A stretch of 13,478 nucleotides of DNA from an uncultured Lachnospiraceae bacterium (GTDB lineage: Bacteria > Bacillota > Clostridia > Lachnospirales > Lachnospiraceae): assembly GCA_947178465.1 (NCBI GenBank), contig CAMWYL010000043.1, positions 1 to 13,478 of the forward strand, written 5' to 3'. The position numbers were made by a program, and so were the translations under genes. Shown here piece by piece: positions 6,462 through 13,093 of the stretch; the first letter of the stretch is position 1; the number at the start of each line of letters is the position of its first letter. The notes under the pieces are model-generated. The model was given only the letters and a program-made list of their open reading frames with translations. It made no database searches and was not told where the DNA came from.

Positions 6462-8386
6462 GTTTTCCTCCATTTGTTTCCTTGTTTTTTTGTATTTGAT
6501 GCAGTTCTCTTATTCTTCCCTTTGCGTGAAGAATTTATATTCCCTTTTGTGGAAAAATTTCCCGAGGAGTTCTTCGCTGGGAGCCTTCGCGGTCGGATCA
6601 GGCACTCCTTACCAAAGCCGATTAAGTCCTCCCGTCCCGCCGCTGTCAGCGCTTCCCGAACCAAATCGTAATTCTTGGGATTGCGGTATTGGATTAAGGC
6701 CCGCTGCATTGCCTTCTCATGCGGATTCTTGCACACGTAAACCGGCTTCATGGTCTGTGGGTCAACACCAGTGTAGTACATTACGGTGGATATGGTGGAG
6801 GGTGTCGGGTAAAAGTCCTGCACCTGTTCCGGCATATAGCCGGTATCCCGCAGATATTCCGCCAGCCGCACCGCATCTTTTAAGGTGGAGCCCGGGTGGG
6901 AGGACATCAGATACGGCACAAGAAACTGATTCTTTCCCAGCTTTTGATTCAGTCTCCAGTACTTCTCGGTAAAAGCCTCATATATGGCATTTGCGGGCTT
7001 TCCCATCTTCATCAGAACGGAATCGCATATGTGTTCCGGCGCGACCTTGAGCTGACCGCTGATATGGTGCTCAACCAATTCCCGAAAGAAGGTATCATCT
7101 TTATCCAACAGAAGGTAGTCAAAGCGGATCCCCGAGCGTACAAAGACCTTTTTTACCCCGGGGAGCTTCCGCAGCTTTCGCAAAAGCTTCAGATAATCCG
7201 AATGGTCTGCCTCCAGATTCGGACAAGGCTTCGGGCACAGGCATTGCCGATGCTTACAGACACCGTTCTTTAGCTGCTTTTTGCAGGAGGGGTGTCGGAA
7301 ATTCGCGGTAGGACCGCCCACATCATGGATATATCCCTTGAAATCCTTGTCCTGTATGATAAGCTTTGCTTCCTCAAGGATGGATTCGTGGCTCCGCACC
7401 TGTACGATACGCCCCTGATGAAAGGTCAACGCACAGAAATTGCACCCGCCAAAGCAGCCGCGGTTGCTTATCAAAGAAAACTTAATCTCTGAGATTGCGG
7501 GAACGCCGCCGGCCTTTTCATAGGAAGGATGATACGTCCTTGTGTATGGAAGAGAATAAATATCATCCATCTCCTGCATGGTGAGCGGTGGCTGCGGAAC
7601 ATTCTGCACGACAAAGACACCATTCGGATATGGCTCAATCAGTACCTTTCCGTTAAAAGGGTCGGTATTGTTCTGCTGTATCTTGAAGCTCTTCGCGTAC
7701 AGTTTCTTATCCGCAGTCATCGCGTCATAGGATGGCAAAAGCTCATAGTCGTAAATCCCCGAAATATCTTTTGTTTTATATACCGTTCCGGGAATAAAGG
7801 ACAAATCCCTGACGGAAATCTGACTGTTCAAAGCATCCGCTATTGCGACGATGGATTTCTCACCCATCCCGTAGGAGAGGATATCTGCCTGACTGTCCAG
7901 CAGGATGGAACGCTTAAAGGAATCCGACCAGTAGTCATAGTGTGCCATGCGGCGCAGGCTGGCCTCGATTCCGCCAATAATGATGGGGACATCCTTATAG
8001 GTCCTTCGAATCAGATTTCCGTATACGACCGTCGCGTGGTCGGGACGTTTCCCGGCCGCGCCGCCGGGGGTATATGCGTCCGTTTCCCGGTGCTTTTTCG
8101 AGACATAATAATGATTTACCATGGAATCCATGTTTCCCGAGGAGACAAGGAAACCAAGGCGCGGCTTCCCCAGAACGGTTATGCTGCCGCCATCCCTCCA
8201 ATCAGGCTGTGCGATAACGCCGACACTGTAGCCGTTTGCCTGTAAGACCCTCGTAATGATGGCGTGTCCGAACGAGGGATGATCCACATAGGCATCCCCT
8301 GTAATATATACAAAATCAAGCTGCTCCAAGCCAAGCTCTCTCACCTCTTCCATTGTAACAGGAAGAAATCCGTTTGCTAACGACAA
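6458..8386 (-). CDS. ygiQ: YgiQ-type radical SAM protein (UPF0313)
   Basis: This belongs to the large radical SAM family typified by E. coli YgiQ, whose reaction is not established. The 642-residue protein has the N-terminal region with VYITGDAYVDHPSFG (27-40) and IIIGGIEASLRR (135-146), characteristic of the family, and the iron-sulfur motif CFGGCNFC with C311, C315 and C318. A second cysteine group at C368, C377, C382 and C388 (plus C384) follows. The last 45 or so residues are a low-complexity, strongly basic tail rich in Lys, Arg, Ser and Asn, perhaps RNA-binding. The start is a TTG at 8386 with a perfect AAGGAGG eight bases upstream; the next ATG, ten codons in, has no ribosome site. Its stop overlaps the next gene's start. 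Confidence 0.93.
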   Translation of the reverse strand: MSLANGFLPVTMEEVRELGLEQLDFVYITGDAYVDHPSFGHAIITRVLQANGYSVGVIAQPDWRDGGSITVLGKPRLGFLVSSGNMDSMVNHYYVSKKHRETDAYTPGGAAGKRPDHATVVYGNLIRRTYKDVPIIIGGIEASLRRMAHYDYWSDSFKRSILLDSQADILSYGMGEKSIVAIADALNSQISVRDLSFIPGTVYKTKDISGIYDYELLPSYDAMTADKKLYAKSFKIQQNNTDPFNGKVLIEPYPNGVFVVQNVPQPPLTMQEMDDIYSLPYTRTYHPSYEKAGGVPAISEIKFSLISNRGCFGGCNFCALTFHQGRIVQVRSHESILEEAKLIIQDKDFKGYIHDVGGPTANFRHPSCKKQLKNGVCKHRQCLCPKPCPNLEADHSDYLKLLRKLRKLPGVKKVFVRSGIRFDYLLLDKDDTFFRELVEHHISGQLKVAPEHICDSVLMKMGKPANAIYEAFTEKYWRLNQKLGKNQFLVPYLMSSHPGSTLKDAVRLAEYLRDTGYMPEQVQDFYPTPSTISTVMYYTGVDPQTMKPVYVCKNPHEKAMQRALIQYRNPKNYDLVREALTAAGREDLIGFGKECLIRPRRLPAKNSSGNFSTKGNINSSRKGKNKRTASNTKKQGNKWRKT

Positions 8387-8394
8387 CCTTGTGT

Positions 8395-8401
8395 CCTCCT
8401 T
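8395..8401 (-). promoter_or_regulatory. Ribosome binding site fixing the ygiQ TTG start
   Basis: AAGGAGG, a perfect anti-16S match, sits eight bases before TTG 8386 and 9 bases beyond the rsuA 3' hairpin. It decides the start in favour of TTG over the downstream ATG. Confidence 0.85.
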
Positions 8402-8410
8402 ATTCTTCCA

Positions 8411-8445
8411 TTTTCACTCCGTTGAAAATTTCAACGGAGTGAAAA
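8411..8445 (-). other. Perfect 17-bp hairpin over the rsuA stop codon
   Basis: TTTTCACTCCGTTGAAA and its exact complement flank a single central base, the longest perfect palindrome I found in the window. In the minus-strand transcript the 3' arm carries the rsuA stop TGA. No U run follows; instead the ygiQ ribosome site begins 9 bases later. It is therefore not a typical terminator and may influence transfer of ribosomes from rsuA to ygiQ, or protect or process the mRNA. The outer A/T bases could support partial termination in either direction. Confidence 0.7.
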
Positions 8446-9142
8446 GCGCTGCTTCCTCCTGAGTGGTAAGCTCCCGATACTGTCCTTTGGCAAGCGTCTC
8501 ATCCAATACCAGACTTCCCATCGAAAGACGCTTCAAATAAGTTACGGTTCCGTCAACTGCCGCAATCATCCGCTTAATCTGGTGAAACCGTCCCTCTGTG
8601 ATGGTGATTTCCAGACAATACCGGTCCTGCGTTTGGGAAAGCAGCAGAAGTGCTGCCGGACGTGTCGGGGTATCGTCCCCGATATCAACGCCGCGCGAAA
8701 GCCGTTCAATACCTTCTTGCGAAATCGTTCCGCTGCATTCGACATAATAGGTCTTTTGTACGTGCTTTTTTGGCGCGAGCAGACAATGAGCCAGCTCTCC
8801 GTCATTTGTGAGAAGCAAAAGTCCTTCTGTATCCTTATCAAGCCGTCCGACAGGAAACAAATCCGTTTTCAGCGCGGCGGGAAATAAATCCAAAACCGTT
8901 TTGTCAAAATTATCCTTGGTTGCGGTCACAACGCCGGCCGGCTTATGCAGCATGTAATACCGATATTTTCGGTAGGTCAGCACGGTTCCCGCATAGGTGA
9001 CGGTATCCCTGTTCTCATCAAGCCGATAATCCGGCTGTGTTACGGGCGTTCCATTGATGGTTACACGCCCCTTTCTGATATCCGTTTTCAACTGACTGCG
9101 TGTGCCAAGCTGCAAATCCGCAAGATATTTATCCAGTCGCAT
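8414..9142 (-). CDS. rsuA: RsuA-family 16S rRNA pseudouridine synthase
   Basis: RsuA-type enzymes make pseudouridine in rRNA, classically at position 516 of 16S rRNA. The 242-residue protein begins with an S4 RNA-binding domain (MRLDKYLADL, then IRKGRVTINGTPV, residues 1-50), followed by YMLHKPAGVVTAT at 63-75, and the catalytic motif GRLDKDTEGLLLLTNDG with D102. EGRFHQIKRMIAAVDGTV is the family's C-terminal signature, which separates RsuA/RluB/RluE/RluF from RluA-type enzymes. Its small size and the short S4 domain suit RsuA. The ATG at 9142 follows GAGGGG nine bases upstream. It is the first gene of the six-gene set ending at recU and is divergent from the YlbJ-type gene. The last codons lie in a perfect hairpin. 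Confidence 0.93.
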   Translation of the reverse strand: MRLDKYLADLQLGTRSQLKTDIRKGRVTINGTPVTQPDYRLDENRDTVTYAGTVLTYRKYRYYMLHKPAGVVTATKDNFDKTVLDLFPAALKTDLFPVGRLDKDTEGLLLLTNDGELAHCLLAPKKHVQKTYYVECSGTISQEGIERLSRGVDIGDDTPTRPAALLLLSQTQDRYCLEITITEGRFHQIKRMIAAVDGTVTYLKRLSMGSLVLDETLAKGQYRELTTQEEAALFTPLKFSTE

Positions 9143-9162
9143 GTCTCCATTCCCCTCAGGTT

Positions 9163-9189
9163 ATCTGCAATAATGAATAAATTGCAGAT
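9163..9189. promoter_or_regulatory. Inverted repeat in the divergent rsuA / YlbJ-type intergenic region
   Basis: ATCTGCAAT and ATTGCAGAT are perfect 9-bp arms separated by 9 bases; arm centres are 18 bases apart, close to two helical turns, as expected for a dimeric DNA-binding protein. The region of 96 bases between the two chosen starts must hold both promoters. A weak plus-strand candidate is TTGCAG (9182-9187) with TATAGT (9203-9208), 15-base spacing. A weak minus-strand candidate is TTGTTC with CATTAT, 16-base spacing. Either would overlap the repeat, fitting an operator that controls one or both genes. The binding protein is unknown. Confidence 0.5.
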
Positions 9190-9238
9190 GTGAACAATAA
9201 GCTATAGTGTGAAGCATGTATTCAGGCAGGTGTCGGTA

Positions 9239-10183
9239 TTGCGTTTAAAAACCATTGCATATCTGATATTGATTATTATCGTCCTAAACAATCCCGCCTC
9301 TACATTCCAATATGCCTATCAGGGGCTGTATCAGTGGGCTGTCAGGATGGTACCCACCCTGTTTCCGTTTATGATGCTCAGCTCCATAATGATATACAGC
9401 GGTGCGGATATAGAGCTCGGAAAGCTGTTAAATATTTTTCTGAAACGGATATATCCCTACAGCCGTTATGGGCTGTATGCCATCTTTATGGGGTTTTTGT
9501 GCGGCTTCCCAATGGGCGCAAAGGTAATCAGCGAACTATATGAAAATAAGAAAATCAATCGTTCGGAGGCTCTGTCCCTGCTGGGCTTCTGCAATAATAT
9601 CGGTCCCGCGTATTTTCTTGGAATTGTCCTCCCGATGCTCAAAGCCTGCGGCTATCACAACAGTATTCCGTTTCTGTTCGGTATGTACGGGATTCCTGCG
9701 GTTTATGGGATTGTCATGAGTCATGTCCGGCCGCCGGTGAGCTGTGCGCCGGCTTTATCCGTACAAGGGTTGACAGAGTCCGTGCCGGCATTCATGCCGG
9801 CATCTATGCCTTCCGTCCTGAAAAAAGCCTGCCTGGAAAATACACAGTCACTGATATTGCTTGGCGGGTATATCACCTTCACCAATTCCTTTCGAATCCT
9901 TTTGGACTTTGTTCCGATTTCGTCGGACATAAGCGCTGTGGCCTCCGGCTTTGTCGAAATTATAGGGGGCATTCAGGCAATTTACACGACCTCGCTCCAA
10001 AATCCGGCAAAAGTGTTCTGGATAATGACCACGCTGTGCTTTGGCGGTGTCTCCTGCTTCCTGCAAACAAGCTGCTTTCTGGAAAAATCAAAGCTGTCAT
10101 TGCTGCATTATTTTAAGCATAAGCTGTTTATAACGATTCTCTCTGCCTTCTATTATGGATTGATTCTTTATTGCGTGTATTGA
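9239..10183 (+). CDS. ylbJ: YlbJ-type sporulation/nucleoside-recognition membrane protein
   Basis: This is a polytopic membrane protein of the YlbJ/SpmA-like gate (nucleoside recognition) family; in Bacillus YlbJ is needed for normal sporulation. With the TTG start it has 314 residues, shorter than B. subtilis YlbJ (about 400). About eight hydrophobic segments are visible. The signature GFLCGFPMGAKVISELYEN, followed by LSLLGFCNNIGPAYFLG, spans about residues 85-128; a second half contains GFVEIIGGI and CFGGVSCFLQTSC. The start is uncertain: TTG 9239 has AGGTG six bases upstream and lies downstream of a -10-like TATAGT, whereas the GTG at 9209 lacks a ribosome site. It is the only plus-strand gene and converges with the amidase gene. 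In Bacillus the order is rsmD-coaD-ylbJ, so the neighbourhood fits. Confidence 0.85.
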   Translation: MRLKTIAYLILIIIVLNNPASTFQYAYQGLYQWAVRMVPTLFPFMMLSSIMIYSGADIELGKLLNIFLKRIYPYSRYGLYAIFMGFLCGFPMGAKVISELYENKKINRSEALSLLGFCNNIGPAYFLGIVLPMLKACGYHNSIPFLFGMYGIPAVYGIVMSHVRPPVSCAPALSVQGLTESVPAFMPASMPSVLKKACLENTQSLILLGGYITFTNSFRILLDFVPISSDISAVASGFVEIIGGIQAIYTTSLQNPAKVFWIMTTLCFGGVSCFLQTSCFLEKSKLSLLHYFKHKLFITILSAFYYGLILYCVY

Positions 10184-10203
10184 CCGATTGGTTCAATGCA
10201 CGC
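10173..10203. terminator. Hairpin between convergent genes, possible bidirectional terminator
   Basis: GCGTG-U-AUUGA pairs with UCAAU-G-CACGC (11 pairs including one G-U), with an inner CC/GG pair and a small loop. It includes the TGA stop of the YlbJ-type gene and ends 8 bases before the amidase stop at 10211. It serves the ends of both convergent genes, but neither strand shows a long U tract after the stem, so efficiency is uncertain. Confidence 0.5.
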
Positions 10204-10210
10204 GAGCTCT

Positions 10211-11248
10211 TCAACCGTTCAGGCTTAAAGGATTTGAATTCGTTTCCCTGTCATATATATTGGAAACCTTGAATATCAGGTCGGATTTGTTTCCATAGCC
10301 CAAATTGACCGTTATGGTCATAGTCTCCCTCGTTCTATCCCAAGGCTGAAAAGCCGACCACGTCAATCCGCCATCCGTGGAATACGCATAATATTGCAAT
10401 AAGGAATCCGAATCCGCGGCGCTCAACTGAACCGTTGCGTATTTTCCTGTTTTATCGTAACTGATAAGCTTGGCATTCACATAGTCGGGCGGTGTCGTAT
10501 CATTATATACCCGCCCTGCCGGTACCGGGATTGCCAAGGGCGCGTAATCACTGTAGCTGACTGTCCCGTCCTTGGAGGTCAGTCCGAAGTATCTTGCGAC
10601 GGCCTCCGCGTCACGCACTCCAAACTCCTTTAACAGCTCCGCCGACTGCATATATCCGATATCGTTGATATGGTCAACATGGCAGTGCTCTACAATAATT
10701 GCAGGGATATCTCGAGAGGTGCATTCACGGATAATTCCATAATAATCTCCCTTACTGCCGATACGTGTCTTGATTCCTCTGTTAAACAGCCCCATTTCCG
10801 CAAACTGTGCCAAAAATTCGTATCCGGCGCTGTAGCCCCGTGAATACAATGTTCCCGTCGAGGGAATCCATATCTCACTCCCATACAGCGTATGGGGAAG
10901 CGACATGTTAAAATGCAGGGAAAACAGGAAATCCGCATCCACCTGATGCGCGAATTCAGCCCGTTCCGCCAACGACATCTTGACATCCTCCGTATGGGTC
11001 AGATAAACCTTCACATTTTGATACGTTTCCAACTGTTCCTTCATGTACTGTGCTACGAGCAGGGTGTAATCCTTCTCCGGTATCGGAAGATAATCCGTCC
11101 CGAGATTATCGCCGCCGTGCCCGGGATCGATTACGATTACAATCGGTTCGGCAGCCGATACCTCCGGCATATCAGCAAGATACAGGGTACTCAAAAGTAC
11201 CGCCATACATAAAACAAGTCCCATCGTTCTTCGAAAATATTTCCTCAT
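10211..11248 (-). CDS. Secreted N-acetylmuramoyl-L-alanine amidase (Amidase_3)
   Basis: The enzyme cleaves the bond between muramic acid and the peptide stem of peptidoglycan, outside the membrane. The 345-residue protein has a signal peptide (RKYFRR, hydrophobic core at 9-25, likely cleavage after VSA-A near 32-33). The catalytic domain spans about 35-225: IDPGHGGDNLGT with zinc ligand H44, zinc ligand E58 in PEKDYTL, H112 in SLHFN, and the catalytic E187 in VEHCHVDH. This last stretch is unusual in having two extra histidines where other members have hydrophobic residues. Residues 245-345 look like a beta-sandwich domain (YYAYSTDGGLTWSAF), not a known cell-wall binding repeat. The ATG at 11248 has an AAAGG site. 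It ends the rsmD-coaD gene set; a role in cell separation or spore development is possible but not shown. Confidence 0.92.
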   Translation of the reverse strand: MRKYFRRTMGLVLCMAVLLSTLYLADMPEVSAAEPIVIVIDPGHGGDNLGTDYLPIPEKDYTLLVAQYMKEQLETYQNVKVYLTHTEDVKMSLAERAEFAHQVDADFLFSLHFNMSLPHTLYGSEIWIPSTGTLYSRGYSAGYEFLAQFAEMGLFNRGIKTRIGSKGDYYGIIRECTSRDIPAIIVEHCHVDHINDIGYMQSAELLKEFGVRDAEAVARYFGLTSKDGTVSYSDYAPLAIPVPAGRVYNDTTPPDYVNAKLISYDKTGKYATVQLSAADSDSLLQYYAYSTDGGLTWSAFQPWDRTRETMTITVNLGYGNKSDLIFKVSNIYDRETNSNPLSLNG

Positions 11249-11281
11249 AAAACACCTTTCCTTTCAAAGTTTTAAGTCAAT

Positions 11282-11307
11282 ATAACCCACAGAAAACTGT
11301 GGGTTAT
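11282..11307 (-). terminator. Perfect 11-bp hairpin after the coiled-coil gene
   Basis: ATAACCCACAG and its exact complement enclose a loop of four bases. It begins 8 bases past the stop of the coiled-coil gene and 34 bases before the amidase start. The transcript after the stem reads AUUGACUU, not a clear U tract. It could be a weak terminator reducing amidase expression, or an mRNA stabiliser. Confidence 0.5.
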
Positions 11308-11315
11308 CGTAAATC

Positions 11316-11909
11316 TCAGATAGTCTCTAAATGAATGGTATCATTCCCCTCTTCGGTATCTTCCATTACCTCCGGAGGCACAAGCTCCGCCCTGTTTGCC
11401 GTTACCACGTTGTCAATCTCTCTTAAATTGTTGACCAAGGTATTATAGTCCTTCGTCGAAATCTCAATAGACTGTTTCAGCACATTCTCAAGATTGGCCA
11501 AAATATTATCAGTGTATTCCATTACGGATGCCTTCACACTGTTTGCCTGTATCGTTGCGTTATCAAGGATTTCCTGTGCCTGCTTTGTCGCAAGCTCCAC
11601 AATCTCATTGGCCTGTGCGTAAGCCTGCTGCATAATCTGGTGTTCGCTGATCAGCTCATTTGTCTGTATCGCGGCATTATCCAACAGCTCCTGTGCCTTT
11701 TGCTTGGCATCATTGAGGATAGCCTCTTTATTTGATATGATTTTCTGGTATCTTTTGATTTCCTCCGGCGTTTTCAGCCGCAGTTCACGGAGTAATTCGT
11801 CAATCTCTACCTTGTTGACCATGATTATATCCGTGGAGAACGCCTTGTATTTGCAGTTATCTATGTATGTCTCAATCTCGTCAATTAACTGCTCAATTCT
11901 GCTGCTCAT
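11316..11909 (-). CDS. Coiled-coil protein with internal repeat
   Basis: I recognise only a broad resemblance to the DivIVA-like or 'ATPase subunit H-like' coiled-coil proteins of clostridia; no function is known. The 197-residue acidic, cytoplasmic protein is almost all helix. Residues 48-165 have long heptad-like stretches rich in Ala, Gln, Glu, Asn and Ile. A clear internal duplication aligns residues 68-86 (AKQKAQELLDNAAIQTNEL) with 107-125 (ATKQAQEILDNATIQANSV), 11 of 19 identical, offset by 39 residues. The C-terminus (EDTEEGNDTIHLETI) is acidic. The ATG at 11909 has GGAGG seven bases upstream. It lies between coaD (51 bases) and the amidase gene, a position where a division or cell-wall scaffold could act with the amidase; this is inference. 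Confidence 0.85.
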   Translation of the reverse strand: MSSRIEQLIDEIETYIDNCKYKAFSTDIIMVNKVEIDELLRELRLKTPEEIKRYQKIISNKEAILNDAKQKAQELLDNAAIQTNELISEHQIMQQAYAQANEIVELATKQAQEILDNATIQANSVKASVMEYTDNILANLENVLKQSIEISTKDYNTLVNNLREIDNVVTANRAELVPPEVMEDTEEGNDTIHLETI

Positions 11910-11960
11910 TTCGTAACCTCCATTTTACTTCTCATTTCCGTGTTGACTATTTCGAAAGCA

Positions 11961-12449
11961 TTACTGCATCTGTTTGAATTTCTCATGGACAAGCTCCGCC
12001 ACGAAATCCGGCACACACTGAGATATATCTCCATGAAACGCAGCGATCTCCTTCACACTGGAGGAGCTTAGGTACGCATACTCCAAGCTGGTTGTCAAAA
12101 ATACGGTATCGAGATTTCCTTTGGACAGCTTGCGGTTTGTCTGTGCAATCTGCAATTCATACTCAAAATCCGTGATGGCGCGCAGCCCGCGCACGGAAAT
12201 ATGAATATTCTTCTGACTTGCGTAATCAATTAAGAGTCCGTTAAAGGAATCCACCGTTACATTCGCCAAATCGCGTGTGGCCTCTTTTAATATATTAACA
12301 CGTTCCTGAACAGAAAACAACGCATTCTTCGCCTTATTATCCAAAACACTTACGGTTAAATGATCAAACATTTGCGCTGCCCGCTTGATAACATCCAGAT
12401 GTCCTAATGTCATCGGGTCGAAGCTCCCCGGATATACTGCATCATTCAT
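11961..12449 (-). CDS. coaD: Phosphopantetheine adenylyltransferase
   Basis: CoaD adds AMP from ATP to 4'-phosphopantetheine, giving dephospho-CoA, the penultimate step of CoA synthesis. The 162-residue length is standard. Motifs are the nucleotidyltransferase GSFDPMTLGHLDVI (TLGH at residues 14-17), KNALFSVQERVNIL, RGLRAITDFEYELQIAQTNR in the substrate site, and the second ATP-binding signature SSSSVKEIA. The ATG at 12449 gives the exact family N-terminus (MNDAVYPGSFDP); an earlier in-frame alternative start overlapping rsmD adds 46 basic residues with no counterpart in the family. AGGG stands eight bases upstream. It follows rsmD by 19 bases; that pairing is conserved in Firmicutes (ylbH-ylbI). 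Confidence 0.96.
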   Translation of the reverse strand: MNDAVYPGSFDPMTLGHLDVIKRAAQMFDHLTVSVLDNKAKNALFSVQERVNILKEATRDLANVTVDSFNGLLIDYASQKNIHISVRGLRAITDFEYELQIAQTNRKLSKGNLDTVFLTTSLEYAYLSSSSVKEIAAFHGDISQCVPDFVAELVHEKFKQMQ

Positions 12450-12468
12450 ATTTATAACCCTGCCCCTT

Positions 12469-13023
12469 TCACGAATCCGCTTTTCTGATAAATATATGCT
12501 TGTTCGTCTTGTACTGCTTTTCCTTTTCAATATAAAAGCCCAGCTCCGCTGCGTACTCAAGCTCCGTGTCAAGCGCGGTCTCGGCAATAATCAGCGTATC
12601 TGCCGTGACACAGGAGGCGTTGCGCAGAAGCTCCAGCACGCGACGCTCATACTGTTGATGATATGGCGGATCCATAAAGATAATATCCGCCGGCTCCCGA
12701 ATACTGCCGCCAAGCGCCGCAAAAACATCCTGCTTTAAAATGACGGATTTTTCCTGAAAATGTGTGTGCGCCACATTCTCCGTGATACATGCAACTGCCT
12801 TTTGGCTGTTCTCCACAAAATAGGCCTTGCCTGCACCGCGGCTTAACGCTTCGATGCCAATCCCGCCGCTCCCCGCAAATAAATCCACGAATATTGCGCC
12901 GGACAAATAGGGCATCAGCATGTTAAACAGTGTTTCCTTTATTCTATCGGTGGTCGGACGGGTATCTGCCCCGTCCGGTGTTTTTAACAGAAGTCTTCTG
13001 GCGGTGCCGGCAATTACTCTCAT
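12469..13023 (-). CDS. rsmD: 16S rRNA (guanine966-N2)-methyltransferase
   Basis: RsmD methylates G966 of 16S rRNA using SAM during 30S assembly. The 184-residue protein carries the family N-terminus MRVIAGTARR, the RPTTDRIKETLFN signature (22-34), the SAM-binding VDLFAGSGGIGIE (46-58) and the N-methyltransferase motif DPPY at 118-121. The ATG at 13023 fits the family N-terminus, though its AAGG site is rather far (about 12 bases). The stop overlaps the coaD ribosome region, with 19 bases between the genes. It lies 42 bases after the topoisomerase gene, behind a promoter-like sequence at 13065-13093, and probably leads an operon with coaD, the coiled-coil gene and the amidase gene. Confidence 0.95.
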   Translation of the reverse strand: MRVIAGTARRLLLKTPDGADTRPTTDRIKETLFNMLMPYLSGAIFVDLFAGSGGIGIEALSRGAGKAYFVENSQKAVACITENVAHTHFQEKSVILKQDVFAALGGSIREPADIIFMDPPYHQQYERRVLELLRNASCVTADTLIIAETALDTELEYAAELGFYIEKEKQYKTNKHIFIRKADS

Positions 13024-13064
13024 TGAAATACCATGCCTTTCTCAAAGATTTTCATTTTACTGAC

Positions 13065-13093
13065 ATTATACCTTAAGCTTGGTTCCTTTTGAA
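13065..13093 (-). promoter_or_regulatory. Candidate promoter for the rsmD-coaD operon
   Basis: On the minus strand TTCAAA (13088-13093, four of six -35 consensus bases) is followed after 17 bases by a perfect TATAAT (13065-13070), which overlaps the topoisomerase stop codon. Transcription would start near 13058, leaving a leader of about 35 bases before rsmD. The strong -10 box and ideal spacing favour a real promoter, although AT-rich stop regions produce such matches by chance. Confidence 0.5.

Noticed and set aside
7529..8245. 238-codon open frame on the plus strand opposite ygiQ
   Set aside because: Antisense to a well-supported ygiQ, with no recognisable domain; treated as a shadow.
8400..8411. 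Three-codon ORF between rsuA and ygiQ as a leader peptide
   Set aside because: It is too short to carry a regulatory coding signal by itself and may be chance; noted only within the hairpin finding.
11961..12449. Lys instead of Arg in the CoaD SSSSVKE motif as an odd substitution
   Set aside because: E. coli CoaD, as I recall, also has SSSLVKE, so this is normal for the family.
12450..12587. 46-residue N-terminal extension of CoaD
   Set aside because: It overlaps the rsmD coding region in another frame, is basic and low-complexity, and the internal ATG gives the exact family N-terminus and length.
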